Assembly (NCBI GenBank): GCA_017549205.1
Contig: JAFYVH010000018.1
Span: 1-46,589 of the forward strand
DNA length: 46,589 bases
Source of the DNA: Clostridia bacterium
Lineage (GTDB): Bacteria > Bacillota > Clostridia > UBA1381 > UBA9506
Direction of reading: 5' to 3'
Part shown: positions 36,690 to 45,352 of the stretch, one piece after another
How the letters are laid out: each line of letters opens with the position of its first letter
How positions within the stretch are numbered: the stretch's first letter is position 1
Translations under genes and position numbers: made by a program
The notes under the pieces: model-generated
Seen by the model: the letters and a program-made list of their open reading frames with translations, nothing else
Told to the model about the DNA's origin: nothing
Databases searched by the model: none

Positions 36690-37686
36690 GAATTTCCTCC
36701 TGTATCCTCGTTAAAAGTTCTAAGCACGCCGCTGTGTAGCCGGCATTTTTTTGCAGGCGGTCTCTAAAATGAATCAGAGCCTCCATCACACAAACCAGTC
36801 CCTTGGCCGTTAGTTCTTTCCCAAAAGAAAGGCTCTCTTTTTCTCTGTCTGTGCAAATCAATAGAGCGTCAGGGGATATGCTGCGTCTCATGCAATCCCG
36901 CAGAAAAACCAGCAAAAAATCAATTACATCGGCGGCGGCATCTTTGTGCTCTGCCAAATGTCTTTGCATGTCTGAAAGGCCGGAAGGTCGCTTCGCCATA
37001 CAAAGCAGCTTATCCACCGTTTCAACATAAAGGGCATAATAGCTATCATCACAGAGCATGCGTTGACCCCGTCCCAAATTGCCCTGGCTAAAAGCAGCCG
37101 ATAAGGCGCGCCTTTTTTCCGCCCCCTCTGTCATCCTGCCAAAATATGCAGCACAATCCTTAGCCGACAGGGGCAAAAGCTGCAGCTTTAAACAACGGGA
37201 ACGAATGGTTTCTAAAAGTTGGTCCTGGGCGCTGGCTAATATGATAAAAACAGCATAAGACGGCGGCTCTTCTAAAATCTTTAACAGGGCGTTTTGCGCG
37301 CCTTGGGTCATCAACTCTCCCTGCTCAATCACAAAAACCTTACGGGTCGCAGAGAAAGGGCGCACATAGGCCTCTTTAATCAGTTGGTCCCGAACCTCCT
37401 CAACGCCGATTGACTTCTTGTCTGGAGGAACAGTCAAAAAGAAAAGGTCAGGATGAGCCCCCCCTGCCAGCAATCGGCAGGATGAACACTGCAAACAGGC
37501 CCTGCCATTTTGAGGAGACTCGCAAAGCAGAGCCGCTGCAAAGGGATAGGTCACCGTTTTTTTGCCTATACCTTCAGGACCGGATATTAAATAGGCACTT
37601 ACCGTTCGGTCAGAGGCCACTGCCTGCTGCAGCTTTGTGCAAACCAGGTCATGACCCACAACCGATTCATAATCAAACTTTTTCAA
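36682..37686 (-). CDS. holB: DNA polymerase III delta' subunit HolB
   Basis: Clamp-loader subunit, 334 residues. It has the AAA+ start FDYESVVGHDLVCTKLQQAV, a P-loop-like ISGPEGIGKKTV near residue 35, the zinc-binding cysteines ACLQCSSCRLL, VRDQLIKEAYVRPF, and the ALLKILEEPPSYAVFIILA segment followed by IRSRC (SRC motif). It overlaps darA by 14 bases upstream and ricT by 8 bases downstream. DnaX, its partner in the clamp loader, is encoded at 39582-41273. Confidence 0.94.
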   Translation of the reverse strand: MKKFDYESVVGHDLVCTKLQQAVASDRTVSAYLISGPEGIGKKTVTYPFAAALLCESPQNGRACLQCSSCRLLAGGAHPDLFFLTVPPDKKSIGVEEVRDQLIKEAYVRPFSATRKVFVIEQGELMTQGAQNALLKILEEPPSYAVFIILASAQDQLLETIRSRCLKLQLLPLSAKDCAAYFGRMTEGAEKRRALSAAFSQGNLGRGQRMLCDDSYYALYVETVDKLLCMAKRPSGLSDMQRHLAEHKDAAADVIDFLLVFLRDCMRRSISPDALLICTDREKESLSFGKELTAKGLVCVMEALIHFRDRLQKNAGYTAACLELLTRIQEEIHD

Positions 37687-38005
37687 AGCGCTCTACATCC
37701 ACTACAAAAATTGTGGCACCGCCGGTTTCAATCTCTTCGGGATAAGAAGAATAATCGCTGCCAGCCACACCGATAAAGGGTTCAGGTGTAAACATGATTT
37801 GCTTTCTCTTCATGCTGTGTTTTGCGATGATATCCATAGCGTTTTGCACTTGATCTTCTTCTGTACCAACCAAAAGCGTGGTGTTACCGGCGCGCAAAAA
37901 TCCACCGGTAGAAGCCATTTTGGTAACAGAAAAACCGGCTTTGTTCAGTTCCCGCATAACCAGGTTACCATCTTCGTTGTTAACAATTGCAAATACAAGT
38001 TTCAT
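37673..38005 (-). CDS. darA: Cyclic di-AMP receptor DarA (PstA, PII-like)
   Basis: The 110-residue PII-like trimer protein starts at ATG 38005 (MKLVFAIVNNEDG), with TGGAGG upstream. The family signatures are VNNEDGNLVMRELNKAGFSVTKMASTGGFLRAGNTTLLVGTE and the C-terminal GGATIFVVDVERFEKV. They match DarA/YaaQ, which binds c-di-AMP in Bacillus and Listeria. Its downstream targets are unclear. It sits upstream of holB as in Bacillus, but behind a glycosyltransferase gene here. Confidence 0.94.
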   Translation of the reverse strand: MKLVFAIVNNEDGNLVMRELNKAGFSVTKMASTGGFLRAGNTTLLVGTEEDQVQNAMDIIAKHSMKRKQIMFTPEPFIGVAGSDYSSYPEEIETGGATIFVVDVERFEKV

Positions 38006-38040
38006 AAGAACCTCCATTCTGCCGCAAAGCGGCTATATAA

Positions 38041-39156
38041 TTATTTGCCGCCGCAAAGCGTCAGCATAAATTCGCCTAATTCCGCTGCAGCATTGGGTTT
38101 TGCTACCTGCTGCATGTTTCGTTTTAGCATTTCTGCTTTATAAGGATAGTGTATCAGCTGATAAACCGCCTCCGCCACAGAAAAAGTTTCACTCACCGAA
38201 AGGGCAAGGCCGTTATTTAACATAAATTCTTTGTTGCGGTCCTCCTGCCCGGGAATGGGGTCCATCATAATGATGGGCAGGTTTTTCGCCAGCGCCTCAG
38301 AGGTGGAAAGGCCACCGGGCTTTGTGATAATACAATCGGCAGCATCCATAAGGGTGCTCACCTCGTTTGTATAGCCATAGGTAATAATGGTTTTTTCTTT
38401 GCTCATGGCATCCACTCGGCCCTTAAGCTTTTTGTTGTTACCACAAACAACCACCAGTTGAAAATCTTCTTCCATTTGGTCTAAGCTGCGAATGGCATCA
38501 AACACATCGTTGCCATAGCCCATAGAGCCCATCATGAGCAAAACTGTGAAACTGTCTTCAAGTCCCAGCTGTGCCCGCGCCTGTTTTTGCGACAATTTTT
38601 CAGCAAATCGGGGCTGAATGGGAATGCCAAAGGGCTTCAGCTTGTGAATGGGCTGCCTTTTTTTCAATGCCTGAAAGGTCAAAAGCTCCGATGCCAATAC
38701 ATAATAATCCACATTCGCATCTTCCCAATAAGGATGCAGCGTAAAGTCAGTCACAATGGCAACCGTCTTTGCCCGAAGGGGATATTTTTTGCGCAAATAG
38801 GTTATAGCAAGGGCCGAAATGATATGTGTCGCCACAATCACATCGGGATTATATTGCTTTAAATATTTTAAAAGTTTTTTATTCAAAAGTGATTTGACCA
38901 GCTTACCCACGCCGGAGTCCTTTGAATAGTCCCGTCGGTCAGCCAGGTCATACATGGTGCCATACACCTTTGGTGTAACCTTGGTAGAAAGCAGGTAGCC
39001 TCTTTGCAAAGAGTCGGCTAAGACAGGGCTTACATAATCGATAATGTCCAAAAACCGACACTCCACCGCTTCATTATCTTTAAAATATTCCTGCACAGCC
39101 TTGGCCGTTTGGTGATGACCCTGCCCCGTGGGGACAGATAAAAACAAAACTTTCAT
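38041..39156 (-). CDS. GT28-type glycosyltransferase (MGDG synthase/UgtP-like, diacylglycerol glucosyltransferase)
   Basis: GT-B enzyme of 371 residues. The N-terminal MGDG_synth domain starts MKVLFLSVPTGQGHHQTAKAV, with the GxGHxxxA loop at residues 11-18. The C-terminal donor domain has LLMMGSMGYGNDVF, TYGYTNEVSTLMDAADCIITKPGGLSTSEALAKN and DPIPGQEDRN. Closest known roles are UgtP/YpfP-type transfer of glucose or galactose to diacylglycerol for glycolipids and lipoteichoic acid anchors. MurG is a more distant relative. It lies between ybaB and darA, where recR would be expected. Confidence 0.85.
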   Translation of the reverse strand: MKVLFLSVPTGQGHHQTAKAVQEYFKDNEAVECRFLDIIDYVSPVLADSLQRGYLLSTKVTPKVYGTMYDLADRRDYSKDSGVGKLVKSLLNKKLLKYLKQYNPDVIVATHIISALAITYLRKKYPLRAKTVAIVTDFTLHPYWEDANVDYYVLASELLTFQALKKRQPIHKLKPFGIPIQPRFAEKLSQKQARAQLGLEDSFTVLLMMGSMGYGNDVFDAIRSLDQMEEDFQLVVVCGNNKKLKGRVDAMSKEKTIITYGYTNEVSTLMDAADCIITKPGGLSTSEALAKNLPIIMMDPIPGQEDRNKEFMLNNGLALSVSETFSVAEAVYQLIHYPYKAEMLKRNMQQVAKPNAAAELGEFMLTLCGGK

Positions 39157-39187
39157 TTACCTCACGCTTTCTTTTTGAAAGACCGGT

Positions 39188-39535
39188 TTAGAACAATCCG
39201 GGAATATTAAGGCCACCGGTGATACCTGCCATGCCTTCTTCCACCAGGGCATTTGCTTTGGCGTTGGCTTCGTTAACAGCAGCAACAATTAAGTCCTCAA
39301 GCATTTCAATATCATCTGGGTCCACAATTTCCGGCTTTAAGTTAACCGAAACAAGCTCGTGGCTGCCTTTCATCACAACTGTCACGGCGCCGCCGCCGGC
39401 AGTCACTTCCACAGTCTGCTCATTAATCTCATTTTGCATGCGTTCCATGTCTGCCTGCATTTGTTGCACACGCTGCAGCATAGCCGCTTTATTTTGATTC
39501 ACACCGCCACCGGTGAATTTATTTCCTTTTGCCAT
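39188..39535 (-). CDS. ybaB: YbaB/EbfC nucleoid-associated protein
   Basis: Small DNA-binding protein of 115 residues with the family core MLQRVQQMQADMERMQNEI, VEVTAGGGAVTVVMKGSHELVSVNL, EMLEDLIVAAVNEANAKA and a C-terminal GLNIPGLF. YbaB dimers bind DNA without strong sequence preference. It follows dnaX by 46 bases, as in most bacteria. recR, normally the next gene, is missing. Confidence 0.95.
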   Translation of the reverse strand: MAKGNKFTGGGVNQNKAAMLQRVQQMQADMERMQNEINEQTVEVTAGGGAVTVVMKGSHELVSVNLKPEIVDPDDIEMLEDLIVAAVNEANAKANALVEEGMAGITGGLNIPGLF

Positions 39536-39581
39536 GTTTTCTCTCCGTTTCCGCCGAATAAGGCTTTGTTTTCTCTATTGG

Positions 39582-41273
39582 TTAAATAATTTCAATTCCA
39601 TTATGCTCTTTGCCCAAGGCAAGCAATCGGTCAAAGGCGTCGTTTTCCTGATCGGTGCCTGCTTCCTTTTCAGAAAGACATTGCACCGCCATTTTTTGCC
39701 CCGTCACTTTCTCAACCGCCTCGCACAAAAGCTCTATGTTGCCCGGGCGGGCAACAACGGTTTTATTCATCATAGCATCTTTGGGAAACACCAAAGAAAG
39801 CTTGCCCTGCAGTATCATGGGCGTTGCTCTGCCAATATGGGGCAGAACAGGCACACCGCCATGAGAACGAATATATTCTTTAATTTCTTCAAACCGGCTC
39901 AAAACCGGGTCGCCCTCTTTTGCTTTGGCGTCCGCCTGTTTTTGAGCATCTGTCTTTTCTTCTGCAGCTTGCTCTGCGGGCTCCTCTTTAGGCTCACTCT
40001 GCCGTGGCGTTGCTTCTGCCGGCACCTCGTCCCAGGGGGGACAATCATCAAATGTTTCGTCGCTGCTTTCTTCTTGTGTTGCAGCTAAAGTTGTGTCAGC
40101 CGTTTCTTTTACAACCACGGCACCATTTGCAATCTGCTTTTCCAAATCTGCCATGCGGGCAAAAAGCGCTTCCATCGATTGGTCAAAGGCAGGTTCAGAA
40201 AGTTTCACCAAAGCCAGCTCATAAACAGTGCGGCCATAGCCCGAATTCTTAGCGGCAACAACCGCCTCATTCATCAGCTTTAGGGCATAAATCAGTTTTT
40301 CACGGGTAAAGCCCTTTGCAAGCTTTTCCATACGGGCAAGCTGCTCATCAGAGGAATTCAGCATATCCTTTGGATTTTTCGTCAGCTTAACCACCAGCAA
40401 ATCCCGCAAAAACCGGGTCAGGCGTGACATAAACACTTCCGGCTCCTTGCCGTTTTCAATTACCGAGTCTAAAACCAAAAGCGCCGTACCGCCGTCATTT
40501 TCGCAAAATGCAGAACAAATCTGAAACAGCGCGTCATAATCCGTCATGCCGATGATTTTCAACAAATCCTCATAGCTAATGGCCTCTTCTGTATAGCCCA
40601 GCACTTGCTCTAAAAGGCTTAAGGCATCTCGCATAGAGCCATCGCCCAATTCTGCCACCATGGATAAAGCTTCAGGGGCAACGCTGCGACCTGCCGCCTG
40701 GACAATGTGAGAAAGACGGGCTTTAATTTCGCCCTGGGTAATTCTTTTAAAATCAAACCGCTGACAGCGGGAAAGAACTGTGGGCGGAATTTTGTTCAGT
40801 TCCGTTGTTGCCAGAATAAACAAAACATGCTCCGGCGGCTCTTCCAAGGTTTTGAGCAGGGCATTAAAGGCCTGTGTTGTGACCATATGCACCTCGTCAA
40901 TGATATATACCTTTTTTCGTGCCCGGGTAGGCAAAAAGGCCACATCATCAATGATTTCCCGAATGTTTTCAACTTTATTGCGGGAGGCACCGTCCATCTC
41001 CACAACATCTAAAATGCTGTCATCTAAAATACCCTTGCAAATTTCACATTCGTTGCAGGGGTTTCCATCAACCGGATGAAGACAGTTCACCGCACGGGCT
41101 AAAATTTTAGCCGTCGAGGTTTTGCCTGTGCCACGAGTGCCGCAAAACAAATAGGCATGGGCCAGATTGCCGGTTTTAATTTCGTTTCGCAGGGTTTTTG
41201 TGATATGCTCCTGCCCGGCCACATCGTCAAATGTCATGGGCCGCCATGTTCTGTAAAGGGCTTGATATGCCAC
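39582..41273 (-). CDS. dnaX: DNA polymerase III gamma/tau subunit DnaX
   Basis: AAA+ clamp-loader ATPase, 563 residues, from GTG 41273 with AGGTAGGTG upstream. It begins MAYQALYRTWRPMTFDDVAGQEHITKTL. The Walker A is GTRGTGKTST and the zinc site is CNECEICKG. The Walker B region IIDEVHM, ALLKTLEEPPEHVLFILAT and the SRCQRF sensor segment follow. After residue 370 comes an acidic linker rich in Ala and Glu, then a C-terminal domain (SRFEEIKEYIRSHG, KEAGTDQENDAFDRLLALGKE). I saw no A-rich slippery heptamer, so only tau may be made. SRP RNA lies directly upstream. Confidence 0.96.
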   Translation of the reverse strand: MAYQALYRTWRPMTFDDVAGQEHITKTLRNEIKTGNLAHAYLFCGTRGTGKTSTAKILARAVNCLHPVDGNPCNECEICKGILDDSILDVVEMDGASRNKVENIREIIDDVAFLPTRARKKVYIIDEVHMVTTQAFNALLKTLEEPPEHVLFILATTELNKIPPTVLSRCQRFDFKRITQGEIKARLSHIVQAAGRSVAPEALSMVAELGDGSMRDALSLLEQVLGYTEEAISYEDLLKIIGMTDYDALFQICSAFCENDGGTALLVLDSVIENGKEPEVFMSRLTRFLRDLLVVKLTKNPKDMLNSSDEQLARMEKLAKGFTREKLIYALKLMNEAVVAAKNSGYGRTVYELALVKLSEPAFDQSMEALFARMADLEKQIANGAVVVKETADTTLAATQEESSDETFDDCPPWDEVPAEATPRQSEPKEEPAEQAAEEKTDAQKQADAKAKEGDPVLSRFEEIKEYIRSHGGVPVLPHIGRATPMILQGKLSLVFPKDAMMNKTVVARPGNIELLCEAVEKVTGQKMAVQCLSEKEAGTDQENDAFDRLLALGKEHNGIEII

Positions 41274-41317
41274 CGCTTACACCTACCTCTTTTGCCTGCA
41301 CTTTTTGCATTTATACG

Positions 41318-41339
41318 AAAAAACCCGCTCGTTGGGCGG
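41318..41339 (-). terminator. Terminator-like end of the SRP RNA
   Basis: On the minus strand CCGCCCAACGAGCGGG can fold with a short GC stem, or CGCTC/GAGCG with a larger loop, and TTTTTT follows. Partial read-through would be needed for it to share transcripts with dnaX, whose start is 45 bases further on. Confidence 0.7.
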
Positions 41340-41490
41340 ATTGAGCGAATCAATATGGTCGTTTCACACCGGGTGATCCTGCATCACATCCAAGATTCCG
41401 CTTATCGCTGCTTGGTTCCCCACCTGACGAGGTTCACGGGCTCGAATTGCGCAGGACCCGGCCGACAACGCTTGCGCGCTGAACGCAAAA
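41324..41490 (-). ncRNA. ffs: Signal recognition particle RNA (small bacterial 4.5S/scRNA type)
   Basis: The conserved domain IV is read on the minus strand at 41428-41407: GTCAGGTGGGGAACCAAGCA, followed by GCGATAAGC, with GTGAACCTC just before it. The flanking helix is formed by CCGGGT and CCTGC on the 5' side and GCAGG and ACCCGG on the 3' side. The RNA binds Ffh for co-translational targeting. The Alu-domain signature of the long Bacillus scRNA is not seen within the assigned RNA, so I call the short form. The 3' end is set by the T run. The 5' end is approximate, since the promoter lies about 145 bases further upstream. Confidence 0.88.
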
Positions 41491-41635
41491 ATGAAACAAT
41501 ATGTGCCACCCTGTGTGGCCTTTAAAAGTGCAACTTTTATCAATATTTCAAATAAAAGAGCACCCCGAGAATTTCATCGGTTTTTCTTGCACACAATCCG
41601 CACAAGATTAAGAAAACCAAAAGGTACAACTCTCC
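41491..41635 (-). other. Leader between the SRP promoter and the SRP RNA
   Basis: About 145 transcribed bases precede the recognisable SRP RNA. They hold two small hairpins on the minus strand: AAAAGT/ACTTTT around TGC, and GCCAC/GTGGC around ACAGG. No open reading frame with a ribosome binding site and no tRNA was seen. It may be a processed precursor leader, or a 5' domain of the SRP RNA that I do not recognise. Confidence 0.5.
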
Positions 41636-41641
41636 GCTACA

Positions 41642-41670
41642 ATTATACCATATGCGTGCACAACTTTCAA
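41642..41670 (-). promoter_or_regulatory. Promoter of the SRP RNA (and probably dnaX)
   Basis: Minus-strand TTGAAA (41670-41665) and TATAAT (41647-41642) with a 17-base spacer and an extended -10 (TGG before TATAAT). Start expected near 41635. Confidence 0.88.
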
Positions 41671-41713
41671 CTCTTTTTTATAACAATAAGGGGAAATAAA
41701 GACCAAAACAAAG

Positions 41714-41737
41714 AATTACAATCGTGCGATTGTAATT
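41714..41737. promoter_or_regulatory. Perfect 11+2+11 dyad between the SRP/dnaX and dprA units
   Basis: AATTACAATCG and CGATTGTAATT flank TG, a perfect inverted repeat. A second dyad AAATCAC/GTGATTT, with a 12-base centre, follows at 41753-41778 and repeats the TTACAA word. The pair lies between the divergent promoter regions. TTTTA follows the first dyad on the plus strand, so a weak terminator is possible, but no plus-strand transcript arrives there. A regulator-binding site is more likely. Confidence 0.5.
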
Positions 41738-41841
41738 TTATCTTTCCCCAAAAAATCACTTTACAATTTTTGTGATTTGTAGTAGTGTATTATGAGAAGT
41801 CATTTTTGATGTGCATTTAATTAAGAAGAGAGGCCGGTCTG

Positions 41842-43113
41842 ATGTCCGATATAAGATTTTGGCTTTGGCTGACACTTAAAAAGGGAATCGGCAGTTCTAA
41901 AATCACTGCTCTTTTAGAGCACTTTGAGTCCCCTGAAGAAATCTACAGTGCCGACGAGGCAGAGTTTTTAAAGGTAGAAGGTCTCTCGGGCAAAGATGTC
42001 AGGGTGCTGGCTGACCGCAGCATGCATCGGGCAGAAGTGGTTGCAGAAAGCTGCCGCAAGCACGGCATTCGTGTGCTCACTTTTGACAGCCCTTATTATC
42101 CGGCGTTGTTAAAAACCATATATGACCCGCCTTATGTATTATACGCAAAATGCAAGGAAAGAATAAACTTAAATGACCATATGACCGTGGCTGTTTTAGG
42201 CACGAGGACCTCGTCGCCCTACGGCATCACCATGGCAGAAACCATTGCCTTTGATATGGCTCGCCAGGGCATCACCGTAGTGACCGGTATGGCAAGGGGT
42301 ATCGACGGTGCTGCCAGCGTAGGCGCTTTGCGGGGTGGTGGCGTTCCGGTTGCCGTGCTGGGCAACGGACTGGATATTTGTTATCCCCCTGAGCATAAAG
42401 AGTTGATGAAGCAAATCATAGAACACGGCATAGTCCTTTCAGAATATCCGCCGGGCGAGCGACCTTTTCCCTGGAACTTTAAACCCAGAAACCGCATTAT
42501 CACCGGCATAAGCTACGGAACCGTTATCGTAGAAGCACCCCAAAGCAGCGGTGCTATCAACTCTGCTAACTGGACAGCAGAGCAAGGCCGTGAACTTTTT
42601 GTAGTTCCCGGCGATGTGAACAGAAGCACTTCCCAAGGCTCTAACCGTTTGTTAACAGAAGGCGCTCAGCCGGCTCTTTCGGCTGAAGATGTCCTTTGTG
42701 CATATCAGGACAGATTTTCTGACCTTTTACAGCAAAATCGTCCCACCGAAGATGCGCTGAAAACCAATTTCCCCGCCTATAACGGTTGGATTGGCAAAAG
42801 CGTCACACCGGAAAAAGACCCCATACCCTTTTCAAAAAATGAAAAGGCAAAAAACCAAAAAATTGAGGCGCAAAACCTGTCCATCCAGGCAGCAAAAACT
42901 GTACCTGTGACACAGCCCTCACAAGAGAAGACCGCATCTTTAACACAGCAGGAAAAAGATGTACTCGCACTCTTAAAAGAAACACCGACCCATATCGATG
43001 CTTTAATAGAGCAGGGCATGTCCCCCGGTTTGCTGGCGGCAACCCTGACCACTTTAGAGCTCAAGGGCATGATTCGGGCTCTGCCCGGCAAGCAGTATTG
43101 CCTGCAAAAATAA
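41842..43113 (+). CDS. dprA: DNA-processing protein DprA/Smf
   Basis: RecA loader for incoming single-stranded DNA in transformation, 423 residues. It has an N-terminal HhH/SAM-like region (KKGIGSSKITALLEHF). The Rossmann-like core has VAVLGTRTSSPYG, TVVTGMARGIDGAASVGAL, VAVLGNGLDICYPPEH, SEYPPGERPFPWNFKPRNRIITGIS, VVEAPQSSGAINSANWTAEQGRELFVVPGD and GSNRLLTEGAQP. A linker of about 100 residues is followed by a C-terminal winged helix (LTQQEKDVLALLKETPTHIDAL). AGAGAGG precedes the ATG. It is followed by topA, a frequent arrangement. Competence itself cannot be inferred from this gene alone. Confidence 0.95.
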   Translation: MSDIRFWLWLTLKKGIGSSKITALLEHFESPEEIYSADEAEFLKVEGLSGKDVRVLADRSMHRAEVVAESCRKHGIRVLTFDSPYYPALLKTIYDPPYVLYAKCKERINLNDHMTVAVLGTRTSSPYGITMAETIAFDMARQGITVVTGMARGIDGAASVGALRGGGVPVAVLGNGLDICYPPEHKELMKQIIEHGIVLSEYPPGERPFPWNFKPRNRIITGISYGTVIVEAPQSSGAINSANWTAEQGRELFVVPGDVNRSTSQGSNRLLTEGAQPALSAEDVLCAYQDRFSDLLQQNRPTEDALKTNFPAYNGWIGKSVTPEKDPIPFSKNEKAKNQKIEAQNLSIQAAKTVPVTQPSQEKTASLTQQEKDVLALLKETPTHIDALIEQGMSPGLLAATLTTLELKGMIRALPGKQYCLQK

Positions 43114-43166
43114 GCCCCACAAAAAGAAAATTCCGTTTTTAACGAAGACATAAAGGAGGCACTATA

Positions 43167-45245
43167 ATGGCAACCAACTTGGTGATTGTGGAATCTCCGG
43201 CCAAGGCAAAAACCATCAAGCAATATTTGGGCAAGTCTTACACCGTCATGGCTTCTTTCGGCCATGTGCGTGACTTACCAAAAAGCAAAATGAGCATTGA
43301 CATTGAACACAATTTTGAACCCAATTATATTACCATTCGCGGCAAAGGCGATTTGCTTGCAAAGCTGAAAAAAGCAGCAAAAGAAGCAAAAAAAGTGTAT
43401 CTCGCAACTGACCCTGACCGCGAGGGTGAAGCCATCAGCTGGCACTTAGCTAAGGTTTTGGGCATTGACGAAAGAGAAAAATGCCGCATAACCTTTAACG
43501 AAATCACAAAAACCGCTGTTAAAACAGCCATCACAGAGCCTCGGGCTATTGATTTAGACTTGGTGGATGCACAGCAGGCCCGCCGCGTACTTGATCGCAT
43601 TGTGGGCTATTCCATTAGCCCTATTCTGTGGAAAAAAGTTCGCAAAGGTCTTTCTGCCGGTCGCGTGCAATCCGTGGCCTGCAAGCTGATTTGCGACCGT
43701 GAAAAAGAAATTGAAAACTTTCAGGCAGAAGAATATTGGTTAATTGATGCTCTCTTGCAAGATGCCAAATCCGGCATGGATTTTACCGCCGAGTTTTATG
43801 GCAAAAAAGGTAAGAAAATTAAGCTCACTTCAAAGCAAGAGGCTGACGAAATTTTAAAGCAGGTAGAGGGGGCAGCCTTCACTGTTTTAGATGTTAAAGC
43901 AGGGGAAAAAAAGCGCAATCCCGCTCCGCCCTTCATCACCAGCACCTTGCAGCAGGAAGCTTCCCGCAAGCTGGGCTTCACCGTCAAGCGCACCATGATG
44001 GCAGCACAAAACCTCTATGAAGGTGTGACTGTTCCCGGCCACGGCACCGTGGGCTTAATCACTTACATGAGAACAGACTCTCTGCGCATCTCAAAAGAAG
44101 CCGTTATGGAAGCCCGGTCTTATATCAAGTCCCAGTATGGCGACGCATATCTGCCTGCATCCGCACGGGTATACAAAACAAACAGCAGCGCTCAGGATGC
44201 CCACGAAGCCATCCGTCCTACCTATCTCGACTTGACACCTGCAGAGCTCAAAAGCTGCTTAACGGCCGATATGTATAAGCTCTATAAATTAATTTGGGAG
44301 CGGTTTGTTGCCTGCCAGATGGAGTCTGCCGTTTATAACACCGTTAACGCCGACATCGGCGCCGGCTCTTATGTGTTTAAAGCCAACGGCCGTCAAATGA
44401 AATTTAAAGGTTTTATGGCTCTTTATGTAGAGGGCAGCGACGAGGCAGAAGAAGAGCAAAATGCAAAACTGCCACCCCTCACCATCGGTGAAACTGTGAA
44501 AAAAGAAAAGTTGGTAAGCTCTCAGCATTTCACACAGCCGCCACCGCGATACACCGAGGCAACGCTGATTAAAACCTTAGAAGAAAAGGGCATTGGTCGC
44601 CCCAGTACCTATGCACCCACCATAACCACCATCACAGCAAGAGGTTATGTCACCCGTGAGAAAAAACAATTTCTCCCCACGGAGTTGGGAAAGGTTGTTA
44701 CCGATATTATGGCTCTGCACTTTAACGACATTGTTGATGTGGCCTTCACCGCCAACATGGAAAAAGAGCTGGACTCCATCGAAGAAGGCTCTGTGGACTG
44801 GGTCAACATCATCCGCGAATTTTACGGACCCTTCTCCGAGCATTTAGGCAAGGCCGAGGCCGAGCTGAAAAAGGTTAAGGTTGCCGATGAAGTTTCAGAT
44901 GTGGTCTGCGAAAAGTGTGGTCGCCTTATGGTGTATAAAATGGGTCGCTTTGGAAAGTTCTTGGCTTGCCCCGGCTTCCCCGAATGTCGCAACGCAAAGC
45001 CCATTGTGAAAGAAACCGGCACTCTCTGTCCCAAATGTGGCGGCAAGGTTTTAGAGAAAAAATCTCAACGCGGCAAAAAATATTTTGGCTGCGAACACAA
45101 TCCCTCATGTGATTTCATGACTTGGGATACCCCCGTAAAAAAAGAAACCTGCCCCAAATGCGGCAGTCTGCTGTTACAGAAAACCGGTCGTGCTAAAAAA
45201 ATCGTTTGCTACAACGAAAAATGCGACTTTGAGAGAAAACTGTAA
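43167..45245 (+). CDS. topA: DNA topoisomerase I TopA (type IA)
   Basis: Relaxes negatively supercoiled DNA. The 692-residue product has the Toprim start LVIVESPAKAKTIKQYLG, the acidic triad region ATDPDREGEAISWHL, and the active Tyr in GLITYMRTDSLRIS. RPSTYAPTITTITARGYV lies in the core. The C-terminus has three Cys4 zinc ribbons beginning CEKCGRLM, CPKCGGKV and CPKCGSLL; the last ends CYNEKC. The length is typical for Firmicutes. It starts 53 bases after dprA with AAAGGAGG before the ATG, and ends at a strong terminator. Confidence 0.97.
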   Translation: MATNLVIVESPAKAKTIKQYLGKSYTVMASFGHVRDLPKSKMSIDIEHNFEPNYITIRGKGDLLAKLKKAAKEAKKVYLATDPDREGEAISWHLAKVLGIDEREKCRITFNEITKTAVKTAITEPRAIDLDLVDAQQARRVLDRIVGYSISPILWKKVRKGLSAGRVQSVACKLICDREKEIENFQAEEYWLIDALLQDAKSGMDFTAEFYGKKGKKIKLTSKQEADEILKQVEGAAFTVLDVKAGEKKRNPAPPFITSTLQQEASRKLGFTVKRTMMAAQNLYEGVTVPGHGTVGLITYMRTDSLRISKEAVMEARSYIKSQYGDAYLPASARVYKTNSSAQDAHEAIRPTYLDLTPAELKSCLTADMYKLYKLIWERFVACQMESAVYNTVNADIGAGSYVFKANGRQMKFKGFMALYVEGSDEAEEEQNAKLPPLTIGETVKKEKLVSSQHFTQPPPRYTEATLIKTLEEKGIGRPSTYAPTITTITARGYVTREKKQFLPTELGKVVTDIMALHFNDIVDVAFTANMEKELDSIEEGSVDWVNIIREFYGPFSEHLGKAEAELKKVKVADEVSDVVCEKCGRLMVYKMGRFGKFLACPGFPECRNAKPIVKETGTLCPKCGGKVLEKKSQRGKKYFGCEHNPSCDFMTWDTPVKKETCPKCGSLLLQKTGRAKKIVCYNEKCDFERKL

Positions 45246-45262
45246 AATTATTTGCAAAGAAT

Positions 45263-45297
45263 AAATCCTCCCGAATTTTTCGGGAGGATTTTTGTTT
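45263..45297 (+). terminator. Terminator of topA
   Basis: AAATCCTCCCG (45263-45273) and CGGGAGGATTT (45281-45291) form an 11-base stem, followed by TTTGTTTTT. Confidence 0.93.
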
Positions 45298-45352
45298 TTC
45301 AATCATATCACAAACTCTGTTTTTTCGGTACCGGACTGCGCACCTTTTTGCT

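Noticed and set aside
39582..41273. Programmed frameshift making a gamma form of DnaX
   Set aside because: I found no A-AAA-AAG type slippery site with a downstream stem around the linker.
41324..41635. Long Bacillus-type SRP RNA with Alu domain
   Set aside because: The characteristic GGGGAGGTAGCGGTG-like 5' segment is not found. A short GTAGCGG...TGTACC match near the start site is too weak to rely on.
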